DNA of 64,000 nt from Papaver somniferum (GCF_003573695.1 NC_039363.1:154282406-154346405); one strand, 5' to 3'. Numbered from the stretch's first letter, positions 23,881 to 35,171 are shown. The notes: generated by a model from the sequence alone, not told the origin. Numbers and translations: made by a program.

Positions 23881-25285
23881 CTACAAAAGACAAGAATAAT
23901 GGACATTAGTATGACTAATTCCAGTATCATATTTAATGGTCGAAATTAAATTTTAGATACCAAATTTCTTGATGGTTATAGAGGAAAAAAAAGTGATGAT
24001 CATGACCATTAAATTTTAGATACTGAATTTCTTGAATGTTATTCGTAACTAATTAATTAAGCATATTATAGAGAAAACTAATTAATTAAACGTACACAAG
24101 GATAGAATCATGTTAAAAAATAAAAACTAGGCAATCGGGCAATCATCACATACACAGAAGACAAACATGGATTTATTGTGTATATTGTAAGCATATAAAA
24201 AAAATAGATATATATCAAATAACCAATCAATTACCATTTACTATATGCATGTGAAGAGAAAAATAAGACTATGGCATAATCAATCATCATGGTCATCAAT
24301 CAACACATGAACATATACAAATTAGACTTTAACAACCGTAGACGCATGATGGACATAGATAATTAAATATTTTAAGATCATTATATAGGGCAAAATAACA
24401 CAGTTGAAATTTGTTATGGCATATAAGACAGATTAGCATATAGCAAATAAACGAGTCATGGGATTCATAGCATAGTGGGAAAAACAGACACATGATTTAT
24501 TTCATCTGAAATCATACAGAACTATACAGTAGATATAAAACTAGATAACTGCTACAGCACTGCAAGGACGACCAAAGTCAGGGAGCCTGTTTTTGGGACG
24601 CAATTTGTTACAGATTTTGCAACAAAATTTGTAACGGTGATTTTATAACATTTATAAGCGTTATATTTGTCTAACACTTATATTGTAACAATTTTGTAAC
24701 ATATTTTGTAACATTTCAGTAACCGTTTTAATCTGATGGCTGAATTTTGTTGGCAACCAACGATCAAGATTAAAATTAAAAGTTTAGGTGACGGTTTTTT
24801 GACCATTTTCATGCCTAATTAGTCGTCAGTCGGGTCGACTTCCAACCGTTTTCATTGCTCTTAACTATAATCGGGGACGATAACTCTCCGATTGTTGATT
24901 CAATTTCGAGAAAAAACGACCAATACCCATTCAATTGGATCGATTAAAAATGAAAAAAAAGCATTGCACGCGATGCACTTTTAGCCCCTATATTGACAGT
25001 ATAGAAGGGACTCCCTTCGGTCGCCCCGATAATAAGATAATACTTACATGTATCACGCCAATCAAGGTATTAAAAAAATAAAAAATAAGTAAAACTCTGA
25101 CCACGGAAGACCAGTCATACCCGTACATAGTACATCAAACTAAACAGTCGTTTATTATTATTATTATATATATTTTTATTATTATATATATATTTTTTAT
25201 TATTATTTTTAATAGAAAACAGGTTAAATAGTATATAATCATGTGAAAAGACATGGTAAACAGTTAGTACATATATACTCATCAG

Positions 25286-26021
25286 TAGGGCTGAACATGG
25301 TATCGGTTAACCGTTGGAAACCGACCGAACCAGACCAATAAGCAAGAAACCGAACCAAACCATTTAGATTTGGATTGGTTTGGTAAAAAAAGTTGAAAAA
25401 CCGACATTACTGGTTTGGTTTTGGTTTGACCTGAAAACCGAACCAAAAACCATTGGGGAACCGATTAATTTTTAAACTTAATTTCTACCGTCGATTTAAA
25501 AGTATTAGACTCTACCCATTAATTTAGAGGATAAATAGAAACCCTAAATCTAATATTTCATTATGATACTCTCCCTCTTTTTCTCTTTGTCCTTCTCTCA
25601 GCCGCCTCCCTTCTCCACCCTCAACAACAGCTGCTGCTACTCGATTTTTTTCTTCCCGTCTTCCTTCTTTTTTATTTGTCAATAACTAAATTAAGATATA
25701 TTATATATCTTCTTTTGATCTCTAGAATTAGAGTAAGCTTTAACTATTCTTGATTTATTTTTTTTGTCTGTATATTTGTGTAAACCAATACTATCGGCAA
25801 CTACGATTTTTTTATCTGTAAATTTGTGTATTTTTTTTTGGTTTGACATAATTATTGGTTAACCAAAAATCAGTGGGACAAACCGAAACCAACTGGAACC
25901 ATTTGGAAACCGAACCAATGGTTAATGGATTGGTTTGATTTAGATTTTTAGAAACCAATAATATTGGTTTCGGTTTTGGTTTGGCTAGAAACCGAACAAA
26001 AACCGACCATGAACAGCCCTA
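25286..26021. mobile_element. Non-autonomous hAT-superfamily element (736 bp)
   Basis: The ends are TAGGGCTGAACATGG and CCATGAACAGCCCTA, inverted repeats of one another with one mismatch. They are flanked by a perfect 8-bp target duplication, CTCATCAG, at 25,278-25,285 and 26,022-26,029. An 8-bp duplication with TAGGGNTG-type ends is the signature of hAT elements. There is no transposase. Both subterminal regions are filled with drifting copies of AAACCGAACCAA and TTGGTTTGGTTTTGG, which act as inverted arrays over about 200 bp each side. Mobilisation would need a hAT transposase from elsewhere. Confidence 0.9.
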
Positions 26022-26195
26022 CTCATCAGATGTCACAATCAATCATAGTTAATAAAAAAAAAAGAATAATGTAGGGAAAACTCTTGTCCACACACAGAAG
26101 AAGAGGACAAATACACACATATAATGATAAGAGAGAGTTTGTTTGATTTACAAAACAAGATACAGCAACATCAAGTTTTATATAAAAAAAAATCA

Positions 26196-26265
26196 CGAAA
26201 GATAAATAAGAATCCAATCACAAACAGATTTGACATCATGGGGTCATGGCATAGCAGACAACTTT
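26196..26265. repeat. Left copy of the 70-bp direct repeat flanking Copia-3
   Basis: CGAAAGATAAATAAGAATCC through ATAGCAGACAACTTT matches 33,414-33,483 with three mismatches by eye. Both are Copia-4 leader sequence, so the target was duplicated when Copia-3 arrived, over a far longer span than the usual 5 bp. Confidence 0.85.
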
Positions 26266-28455
26266 TTGTCCTTATATGATTGATTGATTAAATTTTTTTT
26301 GAGCTCACATGATGTTTTGTCCTTCTATTCAATCAATCGCATGTTCTCTGAATTTCTGTGTATCTATTTTCGTATTCAGAGAGATGTAATATATAATATT
26401 ATAATAATTTTTACTTTTTTTATTTTTTTTGGCTCGATATGATGCCATACCACGCTTGATGTAATGGTTCATTATTCCAATGTTGGTTTGTTCTCTGTTT
26501 GGTTTATTTATTATATTATTATATTATTCTAGTTAAAGTGATGATTTATTTATCTATTATTGGATTAGAATTAGATCCAATGTCTCCTGAATACAAACTG
26601 CACATGCTTTATCATGTTTGTTTTGTTTGAATACTATATGATTTGTTTGAATAGTGTTGATTAATTTAAATAAAAAAAAATGATTATTTAATTTTTTTTT
26701 CCCTGTTTTTCGTGTGATCTGTGAACTAGCACCATGTATGTATGATATTATCCTATATGCTTTCAGCATGCCTACATGATTATTCTATTATCTTATTTTA
26801 TTATTATATGAACGAGAATGGATTAATGCCTCGTGTTTGTCCTGTTTTGGTTTGGGAAATAAATTATTATCCTTATGACTGTGGAAAAAAATTTGCTCTC
26901 GCAGTGCGAGATCATTTTTGAACTAGCACCACCAGGGCCAATGGATTCGTTAGATATGACGTCACCAAACTAATTGTTTAACCATAGTTTATATCTTCTA
27001 AAGTTTGAGCGAGCACAATAGTAAAGAACTATATTAGTCAAGAAATTGAAATTCAAACCAACAATCAACTCACATTATTGTCACTAACACATATTCCGAA
27101 TCAACTATTTATGGTGTTCTAATAGAAAGACAGTAAATTTTGTACTACTCGCAATTGAGATTGATCAAAATAGGAAAACTGTATAAAGAGAGATAGAGAG
27201 CGAGCTTTACCTCTTTTGTTATCACTATGGCCAATCAATACAGATGAAAGAGACACTAATTAACACTGAGTGACAAAAAAACACCAAATCACAATGAAGA
27301 AGAGCTTTACGTGATATCTACATCTCTCATAATAGTCCGTATAACCAAAATATGAAAACCCTAAAAGGTACTGTATAGTGTATATGCAAAAATAGACGTT
27401 CACTCTTCTTGTTGATCAAGTAGAAAGTTGAAGAAGAGGAATTAATCTTTCCATTCATAGTTTTACAAGTCTCCTGGCTTCCTTTAACAAATTTTCTCTT
27501 TTTTTTTTCTTTTTTTCTTTAATCCTTGTTCAAATATCAAGCCAGTATTATTAGATTGGGAGAGAGAATTTGGATCTTAGAGATGATAAGACTTAATCCC
27601 TCATCTCTAACATCGTTTAGAGGCTCTTATGATTTAACAATGGAAGAGGTAACTATGGTTTAACCTATGATTTTATGATGTCATATCTTGGGAATCTAAT
27701 AGTTATGTAGTTGCTAGTTCAAAAGATGGTCTCGCGCTACGGGAGCAAATTTTTCCCTTATGACTGTGTTGTTTTAGTTTAGGAACGACGTTTAGTTTCG
27801 TGGTTGTACAGTCTTCTAAGTTTGCTATTGATTGCCTTGTTTATGTGTCATGTGAAAGTTAATTCTTTTTATTTAGCTATTTTCAATCAATGTGTTTGTC
27901 TCTTATAGTGTTTGTGAATTGTGATCATGTATTTTTGTTTTGTGTCTCCATTACCGTTTCCTATTCCAATGACATGCCAGTAATTAATTTCTTTCAAATT
28001 AATATATATGTAACGGTTTTTTATTTATTTATTTATTTTTACGTTTGATGTCGCGCTGTCCGTTTGAATGTTTTCTTTAATGATTGCAATAAGTTTAATA
28101 ATGATAACAAGTAATATACAATTTACCGAGTATGTGTGTTTTGTATACGTATGTGCTCTTTGTATGAAAATATTTTTACAACGGTGGTGCCTCTTTAGTG
28201 ATTGATTAATAAGTATCATATACATACATTAAATTTTTTACTATCATCAGTGTGCTATATTTTCTTTCATTTTTTTTTCTCTTTATTCTGAAAATTGTTA
28301 TAAACTCCTCTCTGTTATTAGTATTTAGTATTCAATGGGTCACCAATAAAAACCACAAAGAGACTTGGTTTCCCAAATCCATAAAGAAACTTGGTTTTGG
28401 GAAGTATAGTATCGGAATGGGTCATACTAATGTCCTTCAACCTTGCCTTATGTAG
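26266..28455 (+). other. Leader of Copia-3 (5' truncated), with nested MULE-type element
   Basis: Inverted match to 11,643-13,010 of Copia-2, including CCATGTATGTATGATATTAT and the long T/A runs. Interrupted at 26,883-27,756. No coding signal on either strand. Confidence 0.8.
26883..27756. mobile_element. Non-autonomous MULE-type element (874 bp) with long terminal inverted repeats
   Basis: The left end GGAAAAAAATTTGCTCTCGC and the reverse complement of the right end, GGAAAAATTTGCTCCCGTAG, pair and continue for about 110 bp with drift (GAACTAGCAMC, GATATGACRTCA, TTAAACCATAGTT). A perfect 11-bp duplication, CTTATGACTGT, flanks it at 26,872-26,882 and 27,757-27,767; the empty site is visible in Copia-2 near 12,335-12,350. 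Long inverted repeats with 9-11 bp duplications point to Mutator-like elements. There is no transposase inside; small unrelated frames only. Confidence 0.85.
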
Positions 28456-29248
28456 ATGAGCAAGACGGAATATATCCGACAAGAATTTGGACATAGATGG
28501 ACTTGAGCATCACCGTTGGATGGCTGATGTGAAGATCGCTTTTGTAGCAAAAGAATGCACCCACACCATCAACCCCTCTACTGACAAAGATGCTGCCCCA
28601 ACAACTGAAAAAGAAAAGGCTGAAGCCCTCCGATATTTGAAGGCACATATTGACCCTAATCTCCTTTGGTCATAACAACACATAATGCGTCCTAAAGAAC
28701 TATGGGATGCACTAGTAAGCCACTTTGGGAGCATTGAGGATTTCCTTCTCCCACAGTTGAATGAACAGTGGAATGACATCCGGTTTCTTGATTATGTGAA
28801 GGTAAGTGATTTCCAAAGAGATATGCTTAAGATACTGATAAGCACGTATGTGCTATATTTTATACTCATATTTATATTAGCTAGGACTCGATATTTTGGC
28901 CAGTCCGAGTACTCCCTATGTCTGAACCCCCAAAACGGCCTCTCGCCCGCCTCCCCCTCTCTGTATGTTTGTGTTGTATCTATAGACGTTCATAAGAACC
29001 CCACACCTAAGAAGATAGACAATGGCAATGCACCTTGTTATAGATGTGGAATCTCCAGAGATTGGTACCAGCAATGCAAGGCTAGTGCCAAGGTAGAAGC
29101 CAGCTACAAAAAGTACCGGGAATCTATAGATCAAGAATCTCATTGTGTGGAAGAACATGATCATGGCCTCCCAGATATCAACTTCACCATTTCATACTTC
29201 CATGGCAAAAAGAACCATGCCCTTATGGAAACACCTGACTTTGATTGA
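28456..29248 (+). pseudogene. Copia-3 gag remnant with a filler segment in place of the capsid C-terminus
   Basis: The ATG at 28,456 heads the start region; after a frame change DGLEHHRWMADVKIAFVAKE follows, then a stop at about 28,674. A second frame, 28,685-29,248, has KELWDALVSHFGSIED, WNDIRFLDYVKVSDFQRDMLK, then about 160 bp unrelated to gag (28,832-28,990). It then returns in frame to KNPTPKKIDNGNAPCYRCG and the gag tail, ending TTTGATTGA. About 500 bp of normal gag is missing. The zinc knuckle has CYRCGISRDWYQQC, so the conserved His is replaced by Asp. Confidence 0.85.
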
Positions 29249-29512
29249 TTGTTATTTTTCCTTAGTTATCCTTTGATCCTAAAAACTTGTTTATTTTCTT
29301 GCTTTGTGGTTTAGAAGACTTTGGTTTAAATATTTATTTTGATGACTTAAACTATGTTAGGTAGTCTTAAATTATCGTTTTTTGTTGATGGATCAGTGGT
29401 TTTTAATTTTTACGGGTACTTATTATGCTTTGGATTTAATTTTTACTGTGATAATCTATAGCATGATTGAATTATGTGACCGAATTCTCTGAAGTACCAT
29501 TTACTTGTAGGA

Positions 29513-32500
29513 ATGCCATCCTCAGAAGAGATTGAGTGCCTAGCTGATAGTGGCACCACACACACTATTTTAAGAAATATGCAATTATTTGTTGACTTAA
29601 TTCCCTGTAAATCCTCTGTGAATACAATGATTGGATCATCACAAGTGATCACTGGGCGAGGTAATGCTCAATTTTTGTTTTCAAATGACACAATGATTAA
29701 AGTCACAGAAGCTCTATATGCAGCAAGAGCTAACCATACCTTGTTGAGCTTCAAAGATATCCATGTAAATGGTTATCACTTGGACACTCACTGCGAAAAT
29801 GGAATTGAATATATAAATATTATCTCTAATACATGTGGAAGAAAACGCATTTTAGAGAAATTAATGAGTCACTCTAGTGGTTTGTACACTACTAGTATTC
29901 GAATTATCGAATCACATGTTGTTACCAAAGATGAATTGTTGAGAAATGACTTATACAAGCTTTGGAACGACCGCTTGGGGCACCCAAGTCGTGATATGAT
30001 GATCCGTGTTTTAAAGAACTCACACAGACATCCTTTATTTCGAGTGAAAAGTAAAATGAGACAAAAGACAGTGACAAAGTAACAACGTCTTCCAGCCACT
30101 GCCATCTAAAGCAACTGATGTGCAACCTCTCTCTCATTCTACTTCGTGGACTTTGTCAAAAGCACACCACTCATTTTGCAAAGCTTGTTCTTTAGCAAAG
30201 ACAGGAGCGAGACCATCCTATGTTAAAGATACAAAACAAAACATTCAATTTTTACAAAGAATACAAGGTGATATTTGTAGACCTATACATCCAGAGTGCG
30301 GACCATTCAGGTATTTTATGGTTCTGGTAGATGTTTCGACCCGTTGGTCGCACGTTGCATTACTGTCCACAAAAAATGTTGCCTTTGCAAAGCTACTAGC
30401 ACAATTTATACGTTTGAGGGCTCACCACCCTGATCATCCAATCAAGTCTATCAGTTACATCTAAAGGATTTGATGATTTCCGTATGTCTATCGGAATTTA
30501 CGTAGAGAACCATGTACCCCACATACACACACAAAATGGTCTTGCATAAGCTACCATCAAAAGGTTGCAGATGATAGCTAGGGCATTGGTTATGCATTCC
30601 AACCTGCCTATTACTGCATGGGGGTACGCCATATTGCATGCAACATTACTTATTCGCTTTAGACCCACTATTAGCCAACCATTTTCTGCGTACCAGTTGG
30701 TAACTGGATATGAGCCTGATATTTCACATTTACGTATTTTTGGTTATGTTGTATACGTGCCTATTACGCCCCCACAACGTACTAAGACGGGTCCCCAAAG
30801 ACGATTAAGTATTTATGTTGGATATGAATCCCCAACAATTATTAGCTATTTGGAACCTTTGACAGGCGATCTCTTTACCGCTAGATTTACGGACTGTCAC
30901 TTTGATGAGACAACCTTCCCGTCGTTAGAGGGAGGTATGGAAAAGAATTTCCTAAGGGAACGACATGACTTATCGTGGTGTGTCCCCACCTTGTCTCATC
31001 TTGATCCCCGCACCTCACAATGTGAAAGTGAAGTGAAACGAATTATTGATATTCAGAATGTGGTTCTCAATGCCTGATTCATTCACTGATATTGCTAAAG
31101 TGACGAGATCATACATACTAGCTGCAAACGTGCCTGCTAGGTTAGAAATCCCTAATACGGGAAAATGCACCCTATATAGAGGTGTCAATCCTACACTTGG
31201 TGGAAGTGTAGCTGAGCCGTGTCCCCTCAACGGAAGAGGGGAAAACTACCTGGTTCGATGGATACTCACCCAAGGAAGAAAAGAGTGAGTAAGGCACAAC
31301 CTGATCCATTTATCATTAATTCAGATAATCCCTCTCATGAAATTGTCTCTGATTACAGTTATGTCCATGAATGAATACTGGAGGACGCTCCGATGTTTGA
31401 AATGATTCCAGAGAACAAAGAAATCTCAATGGATTATGAGAGTGCATACGTGTTGATGGAAAGATCCTCCACGCAGATTGATGATGCATTTGCATACACT
31501 GTTGCTCAAGAGATCATTGAGCACGACGACACCGAACCACGCTCTATTGCAGAATGTCAAAAAAGAGCAGACTGGCCTAAATGGAAAGCTGCAATCCAGG
31601 AGGCACTGGAAAAGAGATGGGTATTCGGTGCGGTATTGCTAACCCCACTAGGTGTAAAGACCGTAAGACATAAATGGTTATTTGTTAGAAAGCGTAATGA
31701 GAAAAATGAAGTCTTAAGGTATAAGGCACTCCTTGTGGCGCAAGGTTTCTCACAACGCCCTGGAATTGATTATGAGGAAACGTATTCTCCCGTAATGGAC
31801 GTCATAACGTTCCGCTACTTAGTTAGCTTGGAAGTTTCAGAAGGACTTGAAATGCAGCTTATGGATGTGGTTACAACATATCTCTATGGGGATCTAGATT
31901 CAGAGATATACATGAAAGTTCCCGATGGCCTTCCATTGCCTGAATCAAGTAACTCTAAACCACGGAGTGCATTTTCGATTAAGTTGAAACAATCACTTTA
32001 CAGATTAAAGCAGGCAATTCAATATGGACAAGGTGCATCGTGCTAGCACTCCCATGATTGGTCGAAGTTTAGATGTACAAAAAGATCCATTTCGTCCAAA
32101 GGAAGATGGCGAAGAGGTATCGGGAGATGAAATTCCCTATCTAAGTGCAATAGGCGCATTATTGTACTTAGCGTAATGTACTTGACCTGATATATCATTC
32201 TCAGTGAACTTGTTATATAGATATAGCTCAGCGCCAACGCAGCGTCATTGAAATGTTATAAAGAATGTATTTAGATACCTTAAAGGAACCATTGACATGG
32301 GTCTATTTTATCCCTATGAGGACGAAAGGAGGATTGCTAAAGCAACCCCCTATACTGAAACCCCAAATAATGTTTTGGTTGGTTTTGCTGATGCTGGGTA
32401 CCTCTCTGACCCACATAAAGCTCGATCCCAAACTGGTTATGTATTCACCATAGGGAACACATCGATATCTTGGAGATTGACCAAGCAAACTCTTGTAGCT

Positions 32501-32875
32501 ACCTCCACGAACCACTCAGAGATCATTTCCCTACATGAAGCGGTCCGTGAGTGTATATGGTTAAGGTCTATCATTACACATATTTGAGGGACTAGTGGTT
32601 TGAATTCTACCACTGAAGAGCCAACATGCATTTATAAAGATAGTGCAGCTTGTATCGAACAGATGAAGCAAGGACATATCAAGGGTGATAATACGAAACA
32701 TATTTCACCAAAGTTCTTTTACAATCAACAACAACAATGTCTCTTAAACATTCAAGTCAGCAAAGTACCGTCTGATGAGAATGTGGCAGACTTATTTACT
32801 AAGTCACTTTCTAAGTCCTTATTTGGAAAGCACGTAAAGAGTATTGGACTAAGGAAATTGTCTGAACTCCCTTGA
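29513..32875 (+). pseudogene. Copia-3 pol remnant with the RT catalytic core deleted
   Basis: Protease (29,513, ECLADSGTTHTILRN) runs unbroken into the pre-integrase domain to 30,082. Integrase follows at 30,120-31,077 (HHSFCKACSLAKTG, QGDICRPIH; the second catalytic region is damaged, SIS followed by a shift, near 30,450). RT begins at 31,393-32,046 with RPGIDYEETYSPVMD and QSLYRLKQ, then jumps at about 32,010 directly to QFNMDKV. The missing ~430 bp removes the YVDD active site. RNase H is 32,216-32,875 with EDERRIAKATP, NTKHISPKFF and the terminal LFTKSLSKSLFGKHVKSIGL. Not functional. Confidence 0.92.
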
Positions 32876-33238
32876 TTGCAATCAGGGGGATATGTCGACA
32901 TCAGGGGGAGTATCTAATGATATGATGTCGATATCAGGGGGAGTGTCTGTTGAACTCTTTTCCCTTCACCGAGTTTTATTTTGTCCCAATGGGTTTTGTT
33001 ACTCGACAAGGTTTTTAATGAGACAACAACAACACCGTGAATATGACTTCCCGATTGAGATTATCTTTTTCCCACAGGGTTTTTATATTTTAGGTTTTTC
33101 TGAAGAGAGGTGGCTAGCTTTATCAACACGTTGTACTCTTTTCCCTTCGTCAAAGTTTTGTCCCACTGAGTTTTCTTTGTCAAGGTTTTAATGAGGCAAC
33201 ACATTTGAAGTTCCACTTTTGAACCGCACAAGGGGGAG
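32876..33238 (+). other. Copia-3 3' noncoding region and polypurine tract
   Basis: Starts with purine-rich ATCAGGGGGA steps (32,881, 32,912, 32,933). It then has two copies of the TTTGTCCCACTGRGTTTT / TTTTAATGAGRCAAC motif and ends in CACAAGGGGGAG right before the LTR start. No gene. Confidence 0.75.
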
Positions 33239-33413
33239 TGTTATAGGGTCTATGGCCCATGGATGTGCGGTCCATTAGTATACTAGGGTTTACCTTTACT
33301 CTTGTGCAAATAGGATACTTAACTATGTAATGGGGTTCCTTTCCATTCTCTGGTTACTGAAAAGTTCTCTCTTTTCTCTCTTTCTTATTCTTACTCCAAT
33401 ACGTTATCAACAC
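33239..33413 (+). repeat. 3' LTR of Copia-3 (175 bp)
   Basis: TGTTATAGGGTC...CGTTATCAACA, directly after CACAAGGGGGAG. It matches the inverted 5' LTR of Copia-2 over its whole length, which fixes the LTR limits. Confidence 0.87.
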
Positions 33414-33483
33414 GAAAGACAAATAAGAATCCAATCACAAACAAATTTGACATCATGGGGTCATGACATAGCAGACAACTTTG
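33414..33483. repeat. Right copy of the 70-bp direct repeat flanking Copia-3
   Basis: Begins immediately after the Copia-3 LTR end and continues without a break into the Copia-4 leader and 5' LTR. Pairs with 26,196-26,265. Confidence 0.85.
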
Positions 33484-33633
33484 TGTGTTAAAAAGGTAAA
33501 AAGGGAATTTAGGTATACCTTCTTCCTTATGCGTACATTGAGAGAAATAAAATAATAATAGAAGTAGCAGCTGCAATAGATCTTTCGGATACCCACAGAT
33601 TGATGGAAAAAAATCTCGTTCGGTTGAGCTTCG

Positions 33634-33823
33634 TGCTGATAACGTTTTAGAGGAATAATTAAGTAAAACCAAGAAAAAGAGAAAGAGAAAGAGAAAGAGG
33701 AACTTCTTATTGATAAAAAAGACAGAGATATTACATAGGCATAATGTTCTTTATATACATAACAAAAGGAAAATCCTAGTCATGTAATGGACCGCACATC
33801 CATGGACCGTAAACCATATAACA
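33634..33823 (-). repeat. 5' LTR of Copia-4 (190 bp)
   Basis: Minus strand: TGTTATATGGTTTACGG...ACGTTATCAGCA. It carries the (CTCTTT)n tract and CTTGGTTTTAC shared with Copia-1. The plus strand after it (TATTT) would be one side of a target duplication whose partner is lost with the 3' end. Confidence 0.87.
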
Positions 33824-34270
33824 TATTTTGGTTTATTAATATATGTTTTTGTATGAATATTATTGTTTGTTCATTTATATTTATATAGATTGTTTAACGA
33901 CTTGAAAATTTTATTCATCAATTCATTTAGGGAGGTTATTCATTTATCCCTTTGTCCAAGTTAGAATGGAAGAAAATTATTTATTCCGCGTGGTTATTCA
34001 TTCATCCAGACTGGACCGTACGTTCCAAAGTCTCCACAAAATCATGAATGTTTTAGCTTGCATGTACGCCGTTACGTATGCCGTTTGATTTATCAGAATT
34101 TTATCTGAAAAGCAGGATAAAACATCAACGGCAGCTAACCGTTTTAGAAAGTCGACCACCAGTTTATCTTAGTAAGTTACCACTCCTCGGATGGCTGGAT
34201 GGAAGGGGCAATCGGAATCGAGAAGGTAACCCAAATTTCGGAAGGAAATAATTAGAGTTAGGGTTTCAAA
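33824..34270 (+). promoter_or_regulatory. Upstream region of the ABCD2-type gene
   Basis: 447 bp between the Copia-4 LTR and the start codon. No further repeats recognised. No convincing TATA box close to the gene; the 5' leader includes GAGTTAGGGTTTC just before the ATG, a plant-typical 5' UTR string. The promoter therefore directly abuts, and may include, the LTR of Copia-4. Confidence 0.45.
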
Positions 34271-35171
34271 ATGAACCTCATAACTACTACTAGCACTCTG
34301 TCACTGAGCACTAGTTGTAGTAGTAACGATTTTTGTTGTTGTAGTTATGCCCCAAAAATTCCACATAAATCCATCTTCGGTTCTTCGTTATTTCATAGTG
34401 TAAACCGCAATCGTCTCCTTCAATACACTATGACCAACAACAACAACAAAAACCCTTTAAATCTGGTACGAAATAGGAAAAGAAGATCTCTCTTCAGATT
34501 CTTATCCTCCTCCTCTTCACCGCCACCACCACCACCACTTGATAATTCAACTACCACTCTTCCTCTTACTCCACCATCCCCACAAAAGGTAACTACCTCT
34601 CACTCTCTAGTAATTTTGTCTCTTTAACTTATGATTTCTTCTAATTTTGAGATTGTGTTTCTTTATTGTTGATATTAGGAGGAAGATGATGTGTTACAAA
34701 GACAAGGTCCTGATTTGCAAACATTATTTAAAAGATTTTGGAAAGTTGCATCACCTTATTGGTTTTCAGATGATAAAGTTGAAGCTAGGATACGTCTTGC
34801 TTCTGTTTTTGCTCTTACTTTAGCTACTACTGGTATTAGTGTTGGATTCAATTTCCTTGGTCGCGACTTCTATAATGCCCTTGCAAGTATGTCTCCTCTT
34901 TTGAATTGAAATTTGATTTGCGTAAGTGTTGATGTTGTTGTTTCATAAAATTGTTTTTTTCCTTCTTGTAGATAAGGATCAAGAACAATTTACAAAGCAG
35001 CTAATGTATTATTTGGCTGCATTTACTGGAGGAACTCCGGTGAGAACATCAAAACATTGCTGCTCTTTGTTTAGGTATATTGCTCCACAAAGTCATTATA
35101 ACATATTGTTAAGATTAAAAACTTTTTTTTTTCTACGAGTTTAGAAATTTCAGTGTTTTCTTTCTTTCTTT

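Larger units (their letters stand above)
23881..26265 (-). other. Leader of Copia-4, with inserts
   Basis: AT-rich and without coding signal. It contains the 736-bp hAT-type element. It also has a TGTAAC/GTAACA-rich tract at about 24,600-24,730 that may be a fragment of another mobile element, since it has many short GTTACA/TGTAAC inversions but no paired ends I could find, and a (TAT)n low-complexity run at about 25,149-25,210. Little of it aligns to the Copia-2/3 leaders, which fits the separate gag subtype. Confidence 0.6.
26266..33413 (+). mobile_element. Copia-3: 5'-truncated Ty1/copia retrotransposon inside the Copia-4 leader
   Basis: It starts abruptly in the leader (TTGTCCTTATATGATTG), lacking the 5' LTR and the first ~370 bp of leader that Copia-2 has. 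It then runs leader, gag, protease, integrase, RT, RNase H, 3' noncoding region and a precise 3' LTR ending TTATCAACA at 33,413. It is flanked by 70-bp copies of target sequence. Close sister of Copia-2 in opposite orientation. Gag and RT both carry internal deletions. Confidence 0.9.
19011..33823 (-). mobile_element. Copia-4: Ty1/copia retrotransposon, 3' truncated, with nested hAT-type element and Copia-3
   Basis: Minus strand: 5' LTR 33,823-33,634, leader start 33,633-33,414, interruption by Copia-3, leader continuing from 26,265 leftward to 23,881 (with a hAT-type insert), gag 23,880-22,770, protease, integrase, RT and RNase H down to 19,011. RNase H is cut at GTSGLN where the palindrome begins; the 3' noncoding region, polypurine tract and 3' LTR are gone. 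Its LTR resembles that of Copia-1 more than those of Copia-2 and -3. The gag is a distinct subtype, starting MDPIRPEFELLDSTG. Confidence 0.9.

Noticed and set aside
24590..24830. A separate miniature element in the Copia-4 leader (TGTAAC-rich tract)
   Set aside because: Many short TGTAAC/GTTACA inversions but no paired termini or flanking duplication could be identified, so no element is claimed.
28831..28990. An intron in Copia-3 gag
   Set aside because: The segment replaces about 500 bp of normal gag rather than adding to it, and it has no GT...AG pair at the switch points.
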